DNA of 64,000 nt, taken from positions 1 to 64,000 of the forward strand of contig CAMLID010000011.1 in the NCBI GenBank assembly GCA_946480055.1, written 5' to 3'. A program made the translations under genes and the position numbers. Within the stretch, counting starts at the first letter, position 1; the number at the start of each line of letters is the position of its first letter. Below the pieces are notes generated by a model, which was not told the DNA's origin, ran no database searches, and saw only the letters and a list, made by a program, of their open reading frames with translations. Below, piece after piece: positions 7,003 to 17,297 of this stretch. The DNA comes from an uncultured Lysobacter sp. (lineage in GTDB: Bacteria; Pseudomonadota; Gammaproteobacteria; Xanthomonadales; Xanthomonadaceae).

Positions 7003-10000
7003 ATGGCACGGTTCTTTATCGATCGCCCGATCTTTGCCTGGGTCCTGGCGATCATCATCATGCTCGGTGGCGCCATCGCGATCACCCAGCTGCCGATCTC
7101 GCAGTACCCGACCATCGCGCCGCCGACCGTATCGGTGAACGCGTCCTACCCCGGCGCCTCGGCCAAGGCCGTCGAAAACTCGGTGACCCAGATCATCGAG
7201 CAGAACATGAAGGGCATCGACGGCCTGATGTACATGTCGGCGACCAGTTCGTCCGACGGCCAGTCCAGCGTCACCCTGACCTTCGAAAGCGGCATCGATC
7301 CCGACATCGCCCAGGTGCAGGTGCAGAACAAGCTGCAGCTGGCCACCCCCTTGCTGCCGCAGATCGTGCAGCAGCAGGGCGTGAGCGTGTCCAAGGCGAG
7401 CTCGTCGTTCCTGCAGGTCATCGGCTTCGTGTCCGAGGACGGCAGCATGAACGGCGCCGACATCGCCGACTACGTGGCCGCCAACCTGGTCGATCCGCTC
7501 GCCCGCGTCGACGGCGTCGGCAGCACCCAGCTGTTCGGCACCAAGTACGCGATGCGGATCTGGCTGGACCCGGACAAGCTCAACACCTACAAGCTGACCC
7601 CGACCGACGTGATCAACGCCCTGAAAGCGCAGAACGCGCAGGTTGCGGTCGGTCAGCTCGGCGGCACGCCGTCGGTGAAGGGCCAGCAGCTCAACGCGAC
7701 CATCACCGCGCAGGACCGCCTGCAGACCGCCGAGCAGTTCCAGAGCATCGTGCTGCGTTCCAACAGCAGCGGCGCGGTGCTGAAGCTGCGCGACGTCGCC
7801 CGGGTCGAGCTGGGTCAGGAGGACTACAGCACCATCGCCCGCTTCAACGGCAAGCCGGCGACCGGTATCGCGATCTCGCTGGCGACCGGCGCCAACGCGC
7901 TGGCCACCGCGCAGGCGGTGCAGGCCGAGCTTGAGCAGCTCAAGCCCTCGTTCCCGAAGGGCCTCAAGGCGGTGACGCCGTTCGACACCACGCCGTTCGT
8001 GCGCGTGGCGATCGAGGAAGTGGTCAAAACCCTGCTCGAAGCGATCGTGCTGGTGTTCCTGGTGATGTACCTGTTCCTGCAGAACTTCCGCGCCACCCTG
8101 ATCCCGACGATCGCGGTGCCGGTGGTGCTGCTGGGCACGTTCGGCCTGCTCGCATTGTTCGGCTATTCGGTCAACATGCTGACCATGTTCGCGGTGGTGC
8201 TGGCGATCGGCCTGTTGGTCGACGACGCCATCGTCGTGGTCGAGAACGTCGAACGCGTGATGAGCGAGGAAGGGCTGTCGCCGGTCGAAGCCACGCGCAA
8301 ATCCATGGACCAGATCACCGGCGCGCTGGTCGGCATCGGCCTGGTGCTATCGGCGGTGTTCGTGCCGATGGCGTTCCTGGGCGGCGCGACCGGCGTCATC
8401 TACCGTCAGTTCTCGGTCACCATCGTTTCGGCGATGGGGCTGTCGGTGCTGGTCGCGATCGTGCTGACCCCGGCGCTGTGCGCGACCATGCTCAAGCAGA
8501 TCGAGAAAGGCCACCACGCCTCCGACAAGGGCTTCTTCGGCTGGTTCAACAAGAAGTTCGACGCCGGCAATAGCAAGTACCAGGGCGTGGTGCGCGGCAT
8601 CGTCACCCGCTCGGGCCGTTTCATGATGGTGTTCGCGGCGATGGCGGTGCTGATGGGCGTGCTGTTCTTCCGCCTGCCGTCCTCGTTCCTGCCGCAGGAG
8701 GACCAGGGCTTCCTGTTCACCATCGTGCAGGCGCCGGTTGGCGCGACCCAGGAGCGCACCGGCGAGGTGCTCAAGAAGGTCGAGGACCAGTTCCTGTCCG
8801 ACAAGGCGGTGGATTCGCTGTTCACCGTGCAGGGCTTCAGCTTCGCCGGCAACGGCCAGAACGCGGGCATGGCGTTCTCGCAGCTCAAGCCGTGGGAAGA
8901 GCGCGAGGCCACCTGGGGCGACCGCTGGCGCTGGCTGACCAGCTTCGGCAAGACCCCGATGCCGGACAACAGCGTCAACGGCGTGGTCGGCCGCGCCATG
9001 GGCAGCTTCATGCAGATCAAGGACGCGTTCGTGTTCGCGCTGGCGCCGCCGGCGGTGTTCGAGCTGGGCAACTCCAACGGCTTCGTGTTCTACATGAAGG
9101 ACAACGCAGGTCTGGGCCACGACGCCCTGGTCGCCGCGCGCAACCAGTTCCTCGGCATGGCCGGCAAGAGCGAACTCTTGCAGAACGTGCGTCCCAACGG
9201 TATGGAAGACACGCCGCAGTTCCGGGTCGATGTCGACAATCAGAAGGCCTCGGCGCTGGGTCTGAGCATCGCCGACATCAACTCGACCCTGCAGGCGGCC
9301 TGGGGCGGTCAGTACATCGACGATTTCGTCGATCGCGGCCGGGTCAAGCGCGTCTACATCCAGGCCGACGCGCCGTTCCGCATGGTGCCCAGCGATTTCA
9401 ACCGTTGGTACGTGCGCAACGACAAGGGCGAGATGGTGCCGTTCTCGGCCTTCGCCACTACGCGCTGGGAATACGGTTCGCCGCGACTGGAGCGTTACAA
9501 CGGCGTCTCGGCGCTGGAAATCAACGGCGAAGCCAAGCCGGGCGTGAGCTCGGGCCAGGCCATGGCCGAAGTGGAGAAGCTGGTGGCGCAGTTGCCGCAG
9601 GGCATCGGCCTGGAATGGACGGGACTGTCGTTCCAGGAACGCCAGGCCGGCGCGCAGACGCCGCTGCTATACACGCTGTCGTTGCTGATCGTGTTCCTGT
9701 GTCTGGCGGCGATGTACGAAAGCTGGGCGATCCCGACCTCGGTGCTGCTGATCGCGCCGATGGGCATCCTCGGCACCGTGCTGGCGACCTGGCTGCGCGG
9801 CATGGAGCGCGACGTCTACTTCCAGGTGGCGATGCTGACCACGGTGGGCCTGTCGAGCAAGAACGCGATCCTGATCGTCGAGTTCGCCAAGGAGAACCTC
9901 AAGAACGGCATGGACCTGATCGCGGCCACGCTGGCCGCGGTGCGCGACCGATTGCGCCCGATCATCATGACCTCGCTGGCCTTCGGCCTGGGCGTGTTGC

Positions 10001-10197
10001 CGCTGGCGCTGGCCTCCGGCGCGGGTTCCGGCGCGCAGCGTGCGATCGGCACCGGCGTGCTCGGCGGCATGGTCGTGGGTACCTTCCTGGGTATCTTCTT
10101 CGTCCCGTTGTTCTTCGTCGTGGTCGAGAAATTGTTCGTGAGGAAGAAGCGCGCGCCCGCTGCGCAGGCTTCGGCAGGAGTGCAGAACCATGAGTAA
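7003..10197 (+). CDS. acrB: RND multidrug efflux pump, inner-membrane subunit (AcrB type)
   Basis: A 1064-residue proton-driven drug exporter of the hydrophobe/amphiphile efflux (HAE1) family. It begins with the classic [13 protein letters not shown] and has the twelve-helix, two-loop architecture. The proton-relay residues are in place: the Asp pair in [13 protein letters not shown] (helix 4) and the Lys in [14 protein letters not shown] (helix 10). The length equals that of AcrB and MexB, so there is no truncation. The start follows a GGAGAA site. Its 3' end overlaps the next gene by eight bases, so the pump and channel are probably translationally coupled. The three structural genes form a complete tripartite system. 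Confidence 0.97.
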   Translation: MARFFIDRPIFAWVLAIIIMLGGAIAITQLPISQYPTIAPPTVSVNASYPGASAKAVENSVTQIIEQNMKGIDGLMYMSATSSSDGQSSVTLTFESGIDPDIAQVQVQNKLQLATPLLPQIVQQQGVSVSKASSSFLQVIGFVSEDGSMNGADIADYVAANLVDPLARVDGVGSTQLFGTKYAMRIWLDPDKLNTYKLTPTDVINALKAQNAQVAVGQLGGTPSVKGQQLNATITAQDRLQTAEQFQSIVLRSNSSGAVLKLRDVARVELGQEDYSTIARFNGKPATGIAISLATGANALATAQAVQAELEQLKPSFPKGLKAVTPFDTTPFVRVAIEEVVKTLLEAIVLVFLVMYLFLQNFRATLIPTIAVPVVLLGTFGLLALFGYSVNMLTMFAVVLAIGLLVDDAIVVVENVERVMSEEGLSPVEATRKSMDQITGALVGIGLVLSAVFVPMAFLGGATGVIYRQFSVTIVSAMGLSVLVAIVLTPALCATMLKQIEKGHHASDKGFFGWFNKKFDAGNSKYQGVVRGIVTRSGRFMMVFAAMAVLMGVLFFRLPSSFLPQEDQGFLFTIVQAPVGATQERTGEVLKKVEDQFLSDKAVDSLFTVQGFSFAGNGQNAGMAFSQLKPWEEREATWGDRWRWLTSFGKTPMPDNSVNGVVGRAMGSFMQIKDAFVFALAPPAVFELGNSNGFVFYMKDNAGLGHDALVAARNQFLGMAGKSELLQNVRPNGMEDTPQFRVDVDNQKASALGLSIADINSTLQAAWGGQYIDDFVDRGRVKRVYIQADAPFRMVPSDFNRWYVRNDKGEMVPFSAFATTRWEYGSPRLERYNGVSALEINGEAKPGVSSGQAMAEVEKLVAQLPQGIGLEWTGLSFQERQAGAQTPLLYTLSLLIVFLCLAAMYESWAIPTSVLLIAPMGILGTVLATWLRGMERDVYFQVAMLTTVGLSSKNAILIVEFAKENLKNGMDLIAATLAAVRDRLRPIIMTSLAFGLGVLPLALASGAGSGAQRAIGTGVLGGMVVGTFLGIFFVPLFFVVVEKLFVRKKRAPAAQASAGVQNHE

Positions 10198-11629
10198 GTT
10201 GTCGATTCACGCCCTGGCGCTGGCGGTCGCGCTGGCGACCGCCGGCTGCGTCAGTCTGGCGCCGAAGCTGCCGGTCGCCGACGCGGCGATTCCGGGCGAA
10301 TGGCCGTTGCCGCCGACCACCCAGGCCTTCGCTAGCGCCGCGCCGGCGGGCGAGGCCACCGAGACGGCATCGACCGTCGCGGTGGCCGATATCGGCTGGC
10401 GCGACTTCTTCGCCGACCAGAATCTGGAAACGCTGATCGGCCGCGCGCTGGACAACAACCGCGATCTGCGCGTGGCCGTGCTGAACGTCGAGAAGGCGCG
10501 CGCGCAGTACCGCATCCAGCGCGCCGACCGCGTCCCAGCGGTCGGCGCCAGCGCACAGCTGCAGCGCACCGGCGGCGATAACCAGGCGGTCGTCGACCAG
10601 TACACCGCCGGCGTGGGCATCACCAATTTCGAGCTGGACCTGTTCGGCCGCGTGCGCAATTTGAGCCAGTCGGCCCTGCAGCGTTACTTCGCCGAAGAAG
10701 AGGCGCGCCGCGGCGCGCAGCTGAGCCTGATCGCCGAGGTCGCCAACGCCTACCTGACCCTGGCGGCCGACCGCGAACTGTTGTCGGTGTCCGAAGCGAC
10801 GCTGAAGAACCAGCAGTCTGCCTACGATCTGACCGTGAAGCGGCGCGAGCTGGGCGCGGTGTCGGGTCTGGAAGTGAGCCAGGCGCGTACCCAGGTCGAG
10901 CAGGCGCGCGCCGATGCGGCGCGTTACGCCGGGCAGGTGGCTCAGGACATCAATGCCCTGAACCTGTTGGTCGGCGAACCGGTCGATCCGGCCCTGCTAC
11001 CGCAGCGCCTGACCGACGAAGTGAGCGGCATCGCGGCTCTGCCGTCCGGACTGCCGTCGGAGGTGCTGCTGCGCCGTCCCGACGTACTGCAGGCCGAACA
11101 CACGCTGCGTGCGGCCAACGCCAACATCGGCGCCGCGCGTGCGGCGTTCTTCCCATCGATCAGCCTGACCGGCTTGTTCGGCAGCGCCAGCACCGAGCTG
11201 TCGGGCCTGTTCGATGCGAACACGCGGGCCTGGTCGGTCAATCCGGTGATCAACATCCCGATCTTCCAGGGCGGCAAGCTGCGCGCTGGGCTGGCGTCGG
11301 CGAAGGCCGATCAGCAGATCGCCTTGGCGCAGTACGAGAAGGCGATCCAGTCCGGTTTCCGCGATGTCGCCGATGCGCTGGCGCTGACCCGGACCCTGGC
11401 CGAGCAGCGTCAGGCCCAGGAAGCGCTGGTCGAGGCGGCAGCACGCGCCGACCAATTGTCGACCGCGCGCTACAAGGCCGGCCGCGACAGCTATCTCAAC
11501 CAGCTCGACGCTCAGCGCACGCTGTACGGTGCGCAGCAGGGCCTGGTGACCACGCGCCTGAGCGAACAGGTCAATCGGGTCACGCTCTATAAGGTACTCG
11601 GAGGCGGCTGGAACGAGCGCAGCCCATGA
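10190..11629 (+). CDS. outer-membrane efflux channel lipoprotein (OprM/NodT family)
   Basis: This 479-residue outer-membrane factor completes the tripartite pump. It has a lipoprotein signal ending TAGC (Cys20). Two OEP repeats follow: the first includes [28 protein letters not shown] helices near residues 85-110 and the second includes the characteristic [12 protein letters not shown] segment near 285-296. Conserved WRDFFAD before the first repeat is typical of the OprM group. The gene starts inside the end of the pump gene and ends in a four-base ATGA overlap with the TetR gene, so all four genes form one operon. Confidence 0.95.
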   Translation: MSKLSIHALALAVALATAGCVSLAPKLPVADAAIPGEWPLPPTTQAFASAAPAGEATETASTVAVADIGWRDFFADQNLETLIGRALDNNRDLRVAVLNVEKARAQYRIQRADRVPAVGASAQLQRTGGDNQAVVDQYTAGVGITNFELDLFGRVRNLSQSALQRYFAEEEARRGAQLSLIAEVANAYLTLAADRELLSVSEATLKNQQSAYDLTVKRRELGAVSGLEVSQARTQVEQARADAARYAGQVAQDINALNLLVGEPVDPALLPQRLTDEVSGIAALPSGLPSEVLLRRPDVLQAEHTLRAANANIGAARAAFFPSISLTGLFGSASTELSGLFDANTRAWSVNPVINIPIFQGGKLRAGLASAKADQQIALAQYEKAIQSGFRDVADALALTRTLAEQRQAQEALVEAAARADQLSTARYKAGRDSYLNQLDAQRTLYGAQQGLVTTRLSEQVNRVTLYKVLGGGWNERSP

Positions 11630-12249
11630 GCACTGCCGACAACAAGCCCACCGCCAAGGCCGAGGCGCGCGCGCAGGCGCAGCGCGAGCGCATCCTGGTC
11701 GCCGCGCAGAAGTGCTTCGTCCTGCACGGCTTCCATGCCGCGAGCATGGCCAATATCGCCGAGACGGCCGGCATGAGCGCCGGCCTGATCTACCGCTACT
11801 TCAAGGCCAAGAACGACATCATCCTGGCCATCATCGAGCGTCAGCTCGAGGAGGCGCGAGCCGATATCGCGAAGCTGCATGCGAACAGCGACGTGGTCGA
11901 GGGCATCGCCGAGGTGTTTCGGCAATGGAAGGCGAACGATCCGGGCATCACCAACGCGGCCCTGTTCCTGGAGCTCACCGCCCAGGCCACGCGCGACGCC
12001 GAGATCGCCGCGGCCACGCACGCGTCCGACCAGGTGCTTCGCGCCGATCTGGTGGCCTGGTTCGCGCGCAGTTCCGAGCAGGGCGGCATGGGCGTGCCCG
12101 AGTCCGAAGTCGAGATGCGGGTGCTGATCGTGCAGTCGCTGATCGAAGGACTGGCGATTCGTTCGATCGCGCAACCGGACCTGAGCGTGGCTGAGGTCAA
12201 AGTGGCGCTGGAGCATATTCTGCCGGTTCTGCTGTCGCCCCGGGCCTGA
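11626..12249 (+). CDS. TetR/AcrR family regulator of the efflux operon
   Basis: A 207-residue regulator with a canonical TetR DNA-binding domain: RILVAAQKCFVLHGFHAASM, then IAETAGMSAGLIYRYFKAKNDII, at residues 23-66. The C-terminal part is a ligand-binding helical domain of TetR_C type with a conserved WF(A)R segment. It overlaps the channel gene by four bases (ATGA) and is thus part of the operon it probably controls, giving negative feedback. The inverted repeat at 5718-5733 is the most likely operator. This arrangement differs from the divergent regulator of many acr or sme loci. Confidence 0.93.
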   Translation: MSTADNKPTAKAEARAQAQRERILVAAQKCFVLHGFHAASMANIAETAGMSAGLIYRYFKAKNDIILAIIERQLEEARADIAKLHANSDVVEGIAEVFRQWKANDPGITNAALFLELTAQATRDAEIAAATHASDQVLRADLVAWFARSSEQGGMGVPESEVEMRVLIVQSLIEGLAIRSIAQPDLSVAEVKVALEHILPVLLSPRA

Positions 12250-12420
12250 GCGAGGGGCGCTGCGGCGCCGGAGAATTCGGAATGCAGGAGGCAGCCGCCA
12301 TTGGGCGGCCGCCCTGCGTCGGCGATGCCGCGATTGGAACGTGCCGCCGTCCGACGCCGAGGATCGGTGCCGGACGTATCGCGACCTGGATGCCGAGCAG
12401 GGCGCGCCCAGGCAGCAGGC

Positions 12421-13263
12421 TCAGCGCTTCGTAGCTAAGACCCCGTCCAGCGCCAATTGCGCCTTGAACCCGGCCTTCTCCAAGCGCTTGGCCACTTCGC
12501 GGGGCACATCGCGGCCGCTGGTCAGCTTGTTCGGGCTGCCGGTGTAGTGGAACAGTCGGCCGCTGCGCTTGAGCACGCGTGCCAGATGGTCGTAGAAGGT
12601 CTGCGAATACAGTTCGCCGGCGATGCCGAAGCGCGGCGGGTCGTGGAGCAGGGCATCGATCGAGGCGTCGGCGATCTGCGCGATCGCTTTCGACACGTCG
12701 GCATGAGCGAGTTGCAAGCGGCCGCCGCTGCCGGGCGCGTCGGGGTCGGGCGACCAGGGGTTGAGCGTGCGCAGCCACAGCACATCTTCGTTCTTCTCGA
12801 ACGACTGGATGCGGGCCGCGCCGGCCTCCAGGCAACACGCAGCGAAGTAGCCCAGGCCGCCGCAGGTGTCCAACACGATCTTGCCGCGCGGTTCGACCAA
12901 CGCGACCTTGCGCTGCGCGTCCTCGATCGGCGATGTCTTCGCTGTGGGCAGCATCTTGATGCCGTCGATCTCGAAGGTGGGTGCGCCCCATTCGGTCGGC
13001 ACCAGCTTGATCAGCGAGCCGGAGAAACGCGACACCGGCGCGAACTCCTCGCCGTCCCAGTGATAGATCGTGCGGTCCTTGAGCGCAGAAGGGTACGGAT
13101 AGCGATGGCCGCGCCATTGCCATGCGTCCGTTTCCAGTCGTATCTCGTCGTTCGAACGCCCCAGGTCCAGCGAGCCGGTCCATGCATCCGCACCGGCCTC
13201 GCGCGCGCTGCGCAATGCGTCGGCGACGGGGCGGGTGAGCAGGGGGCCTGTGTAGTGCGGCAC
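12421..13263 (-). CDS. class I SAM-dependent methyltransferase, RsmI/spermine-synthase-like
   Basis: The protein carries a Rossmann methyltransferase core: motif I as VLDTCGGLGYFAACCLEAGA, an acidic strand end (SFEKNED) and a motif IV-like DALLHDPPRFGIAGELY. The DPPR motif suggests transfer to nitrogen or to a base or polyamine-like substrate. Its target is not known. The longest ATG frame begins at 13398, but its first 45 residues are Cys-rich and look non-coding. I prefer the GTG at 13263, just before PHYTGPLL. No strong ribosome-binding site decides it. It lies convergent to the TetR gene. Confidence 0.8.
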   Translation of the reverse strand: MPHYTGPLLTRPVADALRSAREAGADAWTGSLDLGRSNDEIRLETDAWQWRGHRYPYPSALKDRTIYHWDGEEFAPVSRFSGSLIKLVPTEWGAPTFEIDGIKMLPTAKTSPIEDAQRKVALVEPRGKIVLDTCGGLGYFAACCLEAGAARIQSFEKNEDVLWLRTLNPWSPDPDAPGSGGRLQLAHADVSKAIAQIADASIDALLHDPPRFGIAGELYSQTFYDHLARVLKRSGRLFHYTGSPNKLTSGRDVPREVAKRLEKAGFKAQLALDGVLATKR

Positions 13264-13533
13264 GGCGGGCGGTCTCGTGTGATGGTCGGGTGCGATGGCG
13301 CAACCTACGCATCGAACGCACTCAGAGCAAGCCTGGGAGGATGCGGCCTGAGTTAGGCATCGTACTCCGGCGTGCCAATGCCAGGTCGGGGCGTGCATGG
13401 AGGAGTCGCCCGGCGCGGCGCGGGGTACGGCCCGCGAGCGCGCCGCCGAGAGCGAGAACCGGGATCGCCGGCTGCTCTCGAAAGCCGGGTCGGGGGCCGC
13501 AACCTGTTCTCGGATGCCGTAGATGCCCGACGC

Positions 13534-14124
13534 CTAGTCGTCTCCGGCGCTCTCGGGGACGCGCGTATCGACGGCGATCCAGTTCGTCTCCCAGGTCCGG
13601 CCGCCGTCGTCGGAGAACGCCTGCTCGAAGCGCACCGAGTCGCGGCTGATGTCGGAAATGACGAAGCGCACCAGGACGGCACGGCCGTCGAGATCGTCCT
13701 GGCCGTAGAACTCGCCGCGACCGCCGCGGAAGCCGCCGTACAACGGATGCGAGAGCATGCCGCTCTTCACGCTGGCGTAGTTCAGATTCCACTGCTGCGT
13801 CTGCGGGTTGTACAGGCGCAGGCTGGTCCCGTGGATGCGCCCGGCGGGGCCCTCCACCCGCAGTTCGACCAGGTTGGCGCGTCCATCCAGCACGCCCCGC
13901 ACGACGCTGGTGCCCGCGTACTCCACCCATTCCTTGGAGCCCGACAAGGGGCGCGCCAGCCGCCGCAACTGGGTGTTCCAGGTGCCGAATTCCCAGTCGA
14001 AGTCGTGCTCGCCGCCGGTGGGCGCCGCGTCGGTCGCGGCCTGCGGTACCTGTGCGGACGCGGTCATCGTCAGCAGCGCCAGCAAGCAGGCGCCGGCGAG
14101 CCACTGTCGCAAGATGTTTTGCAT
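13534..14124 (-). CDS. secreted hypothetical protein, DUF1579-like
   Basis: A 196-residue exported protein. The signal peptide MQNILRQWLAGACLLALL continues to a likely cleavage after ASA near residue 28. The mature part is a predicted all-beta domain with the repeated start HDFDWEFGTWNT and with DDGGRTWETNW near the end, as in proteins annotated as DUF1579-like (calycin-like) that measure or bind small ligands. Function is unknown. It is divergent from the HxlR regulator 52 bases away, which may control it. The 14283 ATG frame adds 53 residues without signal character, so 14124 is preferred. Confidence 0.75.
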   Translation of the reverse strand: MQNILRQWLAGACLLALLTMTASAQVPQAATDAAPTGGEHDFDWEFGTWNTQLRRLARPLSGSKEWVEYAGTSVVRGVLDGRANLVELRVEGPAGRIHGTSLRLYNPQTQQWNLNYASVKSGMLSHPLYGGFRGGRGEFYGQDDLDGRAVLVRFVISDISRDSVRFEQAFSDDGGRTWETNWIAVDTRVPESAGDD

Positions 14125-14176
14125 CGCTTCGTCCCGTTTCGCATGATGGGCCACAGATTGCGAGCGCGAGGCGGCC

Positions 14177-14590
14177 ATGGACAAGAACGCACCTGCAGGT
14201 AACCGTGCCCGGCCCAGTCCGATCGACGGATGCCCACTGGCGGCGGCGTTCGCGGCCATAGGCGGCAAATGGAAGCTGACCATCCTGTACTGGCTGGCTC
14301 ACGGCGAACTGCATTTCGCCGGCCTGACCCGCCGTGTCGCACCGATCTCGCACAAAGTGCTGACCCAGCAACTGCGCGAACTGGAGGCCGATGGCATCGT
14401 CGAGCGCACACCAACCGGCGCGGCACCGGCGCCGGTGATCTATCAGCTCAGCCCCTACGGCAGAACGCTGCTGCCGATCATCGAGAACGTGCGCCTGTGG
14501 GGCGAGGGGCATTTGCGGCGTACCTCGGCATCGCCCGCTCGCGAAGATGCAATGGGGTGTGGTGTTGCGATCCCGCATAGCGAGCAGTGA
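14177..14590 (+). CDS. HxlR family winged-helix regulator
   Basis: A 137-residue transcription factor of the HxlR type. The family core is clear: CPLAAAFAAIGGKWKLTILYWL with its conserved Cys near residue 19, then FAGLTRRVAPISHKVLTQQLRELEADGIV. The single Cys is where some HxlR regulators sense electrophiles or oxidants. It is divergently placed 52 bases from the secreted DUF1579-like gene, its most likely target. The start has an adjacent GAGGCGG site. Confidence 0.92.
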   Translation: MDKNAPAGNRARPSPIDGCPLAAAFAAIGGKWKLTILYWLAHGELHFAGLTRRVAPISHKVLTQQLRELEADGIVERTPTGAAPAPVIYQLSPYGRTLLPIIENVRLWGEGHLRRTSASPAREDAMGCGVAIPHSEQ

Positions 14591-14619
14591 AGAGAACGAT
14601 ATTCGATCCCTTCGGAGCT

Positions 14620-16029
14620 CTAAGTTTTCAACGTCGGCCCATTTCGCTGTTGCTCCATCTGCGGTTCTTGCGGCGCCAGCGCCTGCTGTTTGTCGTGTTG
14701 GGCGATCCGTTGCAACGTTTCCTGGGCAGGCGGCGCGGGTTGAGAGACATCCACGACGGCGTGGTAACCGGGCGTAATGCCGGCGACGAGCAGGCGGTTG
14801 CCCGCTACGGCGGTGGCTCTGATTCGATCAGCGCTGTCGATGCCGGCCTGCTTGGCGGCCAATAGGGCGCTGGCTACTACGTCGTCAGAGACCTGCGCGG
14901 ACACATCGCTGCGGATTTTCGCGAACATAGCTCGGTCCGATGGGGACAGTTGGCCGAGTTGTACGCCTCCACTCGGGTCGACGGCCGCTTGCGGGCCGGC
15001 GTGCTGGTTGACAGCCGGCGGCATTGCGGGCGGTAACGGCCGGTGATCAGGATGGTCGGGGTGCCCGGGGGCAGTAGATGGGATTGCGTTGCCTACGGGC
15101 GCGTGCTGTGGAACAGGCGCCATGCGCAGCGTGGCAGGGTCGATGTTGCCGGTTTGCGGTAGGCCGTGTGCTCGTTGGAAGTCCAGCAGTGCGCCTTGCA
15201 TGGTCGGTCGGTAAACACCGTCCTGATCCAGCGGTGCGTTGCCGACGGCATGGTAGTCCTCGGCCGCCATGACTCGTTGCAGGTCCCGGATGCGCCCGCT
15301 CGATTGCCCGATGCGGAACGTGCCATCGTCGACGGTGGCTCTGGCCGTGTCGGGCCGCAACTCCACTTGCACCGGCAGTCGTCCGCTGTGCAGGTCGTCG
15401 ATGTAATTTTCCAGTGCCTGCCGGTGACCGCTGTCCATTTCGATATGGACATGGACGCCGGCGCTCCTCGGTAAGCCGCGGTTGCTCTGGGTACCCAAGG
15501 ACTGGCCATACTCGATCGTGTCGCCTTCGCGTACCGAGATCGGGTCTAGGTGACGAACGCGAGCGATCACTTCGCCGCCTTGACGGTCCATGATCTCCAC
15601 CATGCCGCCGGTGTCGCGTATGCGGCTGATGTAGCCAGCGGTGGGCGAGGGGACGCTGACGGCGCGGTCGCTGACTCCGCGTGCGGGTGCAGGGTCCTCC
15701 AGGATGAAGTCCTTGACCATCAGCACTTGGTCTGGCCGCAGAGAGCCGTAGCGGTCGGTGCTCCGGTCAATGATCTCTTGAAATTCGCCGTCGATATAGG
15801 CGTAGGAACGATCGCCGCCGCGATAGCCTGGTTGCAGGTCCTCAGTGTCCTGGATGCTGTCATCGCGCATTCGCGCGTCGCGGTTCCATCGCGGATGGTG
15901 CGTGACCAAACTGTCCAGATCGGAGACCGGTTCGTTGGTTTGTCTGCCCCGCGGGCCGCGTGGCGGACCCAGCTGTTCTATGCGAAACGTTCTGGGCTCT
16001 TCAGGCACACCTTGCTCCGTTACTTGCAC
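14620..16029 (-). CDS. predicted type IV secretion antibacterial effector with M23-like, peptidoglycan-binding and XVIPCD domains
   Basis: A 469-residue protein with three modules. Residues about 100-200 resemble an M23 metallopeptidase barrel: SPTAGYISRIRD, the RHLDPI strand and the HVHIE motif at 193-197, which gives two of the usual zinc-side histidines. The usual first ligand (H of HxxxD) is not obvious; the equivalent segment reads KDFILED. Residues about 240-302 form a peptidoglycan-binding-1 domain ending in LDFQRAHGLPQTG. The C-terminus (about 361-450) fits XVIPCD, the secretion signal recognised by VirD4 in Xanthomonadaceae: SPSDRAMFAKIRSDV, a helix, then a Gln-rich tail. A GTG start at 16029 overlaps the lipoprotein gene by ten bases. 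The expected role is cleaving cell wall in a rival's periplasm. Confidence 0.85.
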   Translation of the reverse strand: MQVTEQGVPEEPRTFRIEQLGPPRGPRGRQTNEPVSDLDSLVTHHPRWNRDARMRDDSIQDTEDLQPGYRGGDRSYAYIDGEFQEIIDRSTDRYGSLRPDQVLMVKDFILEDPAPARGVSDRAVSVPSPTAGYISRIRDTGGMVEIMDRQGGEVIARVRHLDPISVREGDTIEYGQSLGTQSNRGLPRSAGVHVHIEMDSGHRQALENYIDDLHSGRLPVQVELRPDTARATVDDGTFRIGQSSGRIRDLQRVMAAEDYHAVGNAPLDQDGVYRPTMQGALLDFQRAHGLPQTGNIDPATLRMAPVPQHAPVGNAIPSTAPGHPDHPDHRPLPPAMPPAVNQHAGPQAAVDPSGGVQLGQLSPSDRAMFAKIRSDVSAQVSDDVVASALLAAKQAGIDSADRIRATAVAGNRLLVAGITPGYHAVVDVSQPAPPAQETLQRIAQHDKQQALAPQEPQMEQQRNGPTLKT

Positions 16030-16424
16030 CTGACGTAGTCGAATTTCACGTTATCGCTCGCGATCGACAGAGTGTTGCCGGCCAAGGTGAAGGTGCTGCG
16101 TTCCTCGCCTTCGTACTCGCCGCTTCCCAGGTCGCTGGCCGTCACGATCCGCCACGAGAGCGGTCGTTGCGAGAGCTGTTCTATCCGTAGGGGCTTACTG
16201 GTGTTTTCATACTGACCCAGTATGTCGGCTTCGATCAGCAACAGGCTTTCGCTGTCGTAGTTGATGGGGGTCGGGCAACCGATGTCTTTGGGCATCCAGG
16301 CGCCGCGAAGGGCTGCAGGGTACTGGATGCTGTGCGAGTTGGAAGCGGAGGGCGTCGATTGCGTCGGGGCGACTGCGCACGAAGCGAGTCCTACGGCACA
16401 TAGGAAGACTATGGAGCGCTTCAC
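16020..16424 (-). CDS. lipoprotein, probable immunity protein to the adjacent effector
   Basis: About 134 residues from a GTG at 16424, giving the basic start followed by SIVFLCAVGLASC, a lipoprotein signal with lipobox LASC. An ATG at 16472 is in the same frame but adds a less signal-like extension. The mature part is small, with two later cysteines (DIGCPTP and the end YVRCK) that could form a disulfide. It overlaps the effector start by ten bases, upstream of it. Small periplasmic lipoproteins directly beside XVIPCD effectors are the standard immunity proteins of this system. The specific inhibitory fold is not identified. Confidence 0.75.
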   Translation of the reverse strand: MKRSIVFLCAVGLASCAVAPTQSTPSASNSHSIQYPAALRGAWMPKDIGCPTPINYDSESLLLIEADILGQYENTSKPLRIEQLSQRPLSWRIVTASDLGSGEYEGEERSTFTLAGNTLSIASDNVKFDYVRCK

Positions 16425-16744
16425 GGCGCGCGATGCGCGGAGCTTGAGCAGCAGGACGCTGACGCTGGCCATAGGAGTTCCGGGTTGGATGCCGATAGTG
16501 TTCGCGCAAGCCTACTCTTGGGTGCAGTCCTTGCGACGCCATGAGATCAGTCTAGCTGCATCCATGGACGATGCCAGCAACTAGCTCGTATGTCATGGCT
16601 CAAACCTGAGCGCGCTGGGCATCGTCTACTAGCGCAGGCACGATATTTGAGTAGTTAGATGAACAATTACGTGTGTTTCGTGATGTGCGCCGTGTGAGAA
16701 CGGAGCAGAACTCTATTCGGATATTTTGGTGCCTCCGCACCGAG
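16425..16744. other. intergenic region, no gene seen
   Basis: Between the immunity gene and the YCII-like gene, both on the minus strand. The part at 16620-16740 is AT-richer and could hold the promoter of the effector pair, but no clear -35/-10 pair was found. Confidence 0.4.
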
Positions 16745-16767
16745 GCGGAGCGATACGACCGCTCCGC
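16745..16767 (-). terminator. hairpin after the YCII-like gene
   Basis: Perfect 8-base arms GCGGAGCG and CGCTCCGC with a 7-base loop, 15 bases past the minus-strand stop codon. No strong U-tract follows. Confidence 0.45.
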
Positions 16768-16781
16768 TCCGGCGCACCGAC

Positions 16782-17132
16782 TTACATCTCCGGCATCGGC
16801 AAACACTCCATTACCTCGACCCCATCGCCGGGGAAGATCGCGAAGTGCGGGTGGTTCTCGAACAGCTTCGCGGCGGCTTCCTGCGACTCCGCCTTGACGA
16901 CGGTGTAGGCGGCCAGGGCGTTGCGGGTGTCGGCGATGCCGTCGCTGGTGATGCGCTTGGTTTTGCCCAGCGGCGCGCCGTGATCGACGATGACCGCGGC
17001 GTGGGTCGTCGCCCATTGCTGCCAGGCCTGCATGCCGGCCTTCTCGCGCGCCTCGCGCGTGGCGGCGTCCAGGTTCTTCCAGGCGTCCATCGCTGCGGGG
17101 GAACCGGTAAAGATCGCTAGGAACTGCTTCAT
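16782..17132 (-). CDS. YCII-like small protein
   Basis: A 116-residue cytoplasmic protein that starts MKQFLAIFTG and has the two-strand, helix, strand pattern of dimeric ferredoxin-like YCII (DGPF) proteins, with ALAAYTVVKAES in the position of the substrate-side strand and HPHFAIFPGDGVEVMECLP near the end. The ATG at 17132 follows AGGAGA. It is second after the DUF4287 gene on the same strand, and a perfect match to an ECF42-type promoter lies upstream of that pair, so it is probably regulated with the sigma locus at 40-44 kb. Reaction unknown. Confidence 0.8.
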   Translation of the reverse strand: MKQFLAIFTGSPAAMDAWKNLDAATREAREKAGMQAWQQWATTHAAVIVDHGAPLGKTKRITSDGIADTRNALAAYTVVKAESQEAAAKLFENHPHFAIFPGDGVEVMECLPMPEM

Positions 17133-17297
17133 TGTTGTCTCCTGTGGGGGCATCACGGAATAGGCGAGCATTGGCCCGCCATGCGTGACAAGGATCCGCC
17201 GGTAATCGTGCGGAAGTTGGTAAGACCGTCGGTGGTGGAAGAGCCGACGGTGGTACGAGGACGTCGACGGCGGGCTGGGGCCCACCCTTCGCCGCGT

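Noticed and set aside
12250..12420. Small gene between TetR and methyltransferase
   Set aside because: Frames here are extensions of neighbours or GC shadows without a ribosome-binding site.
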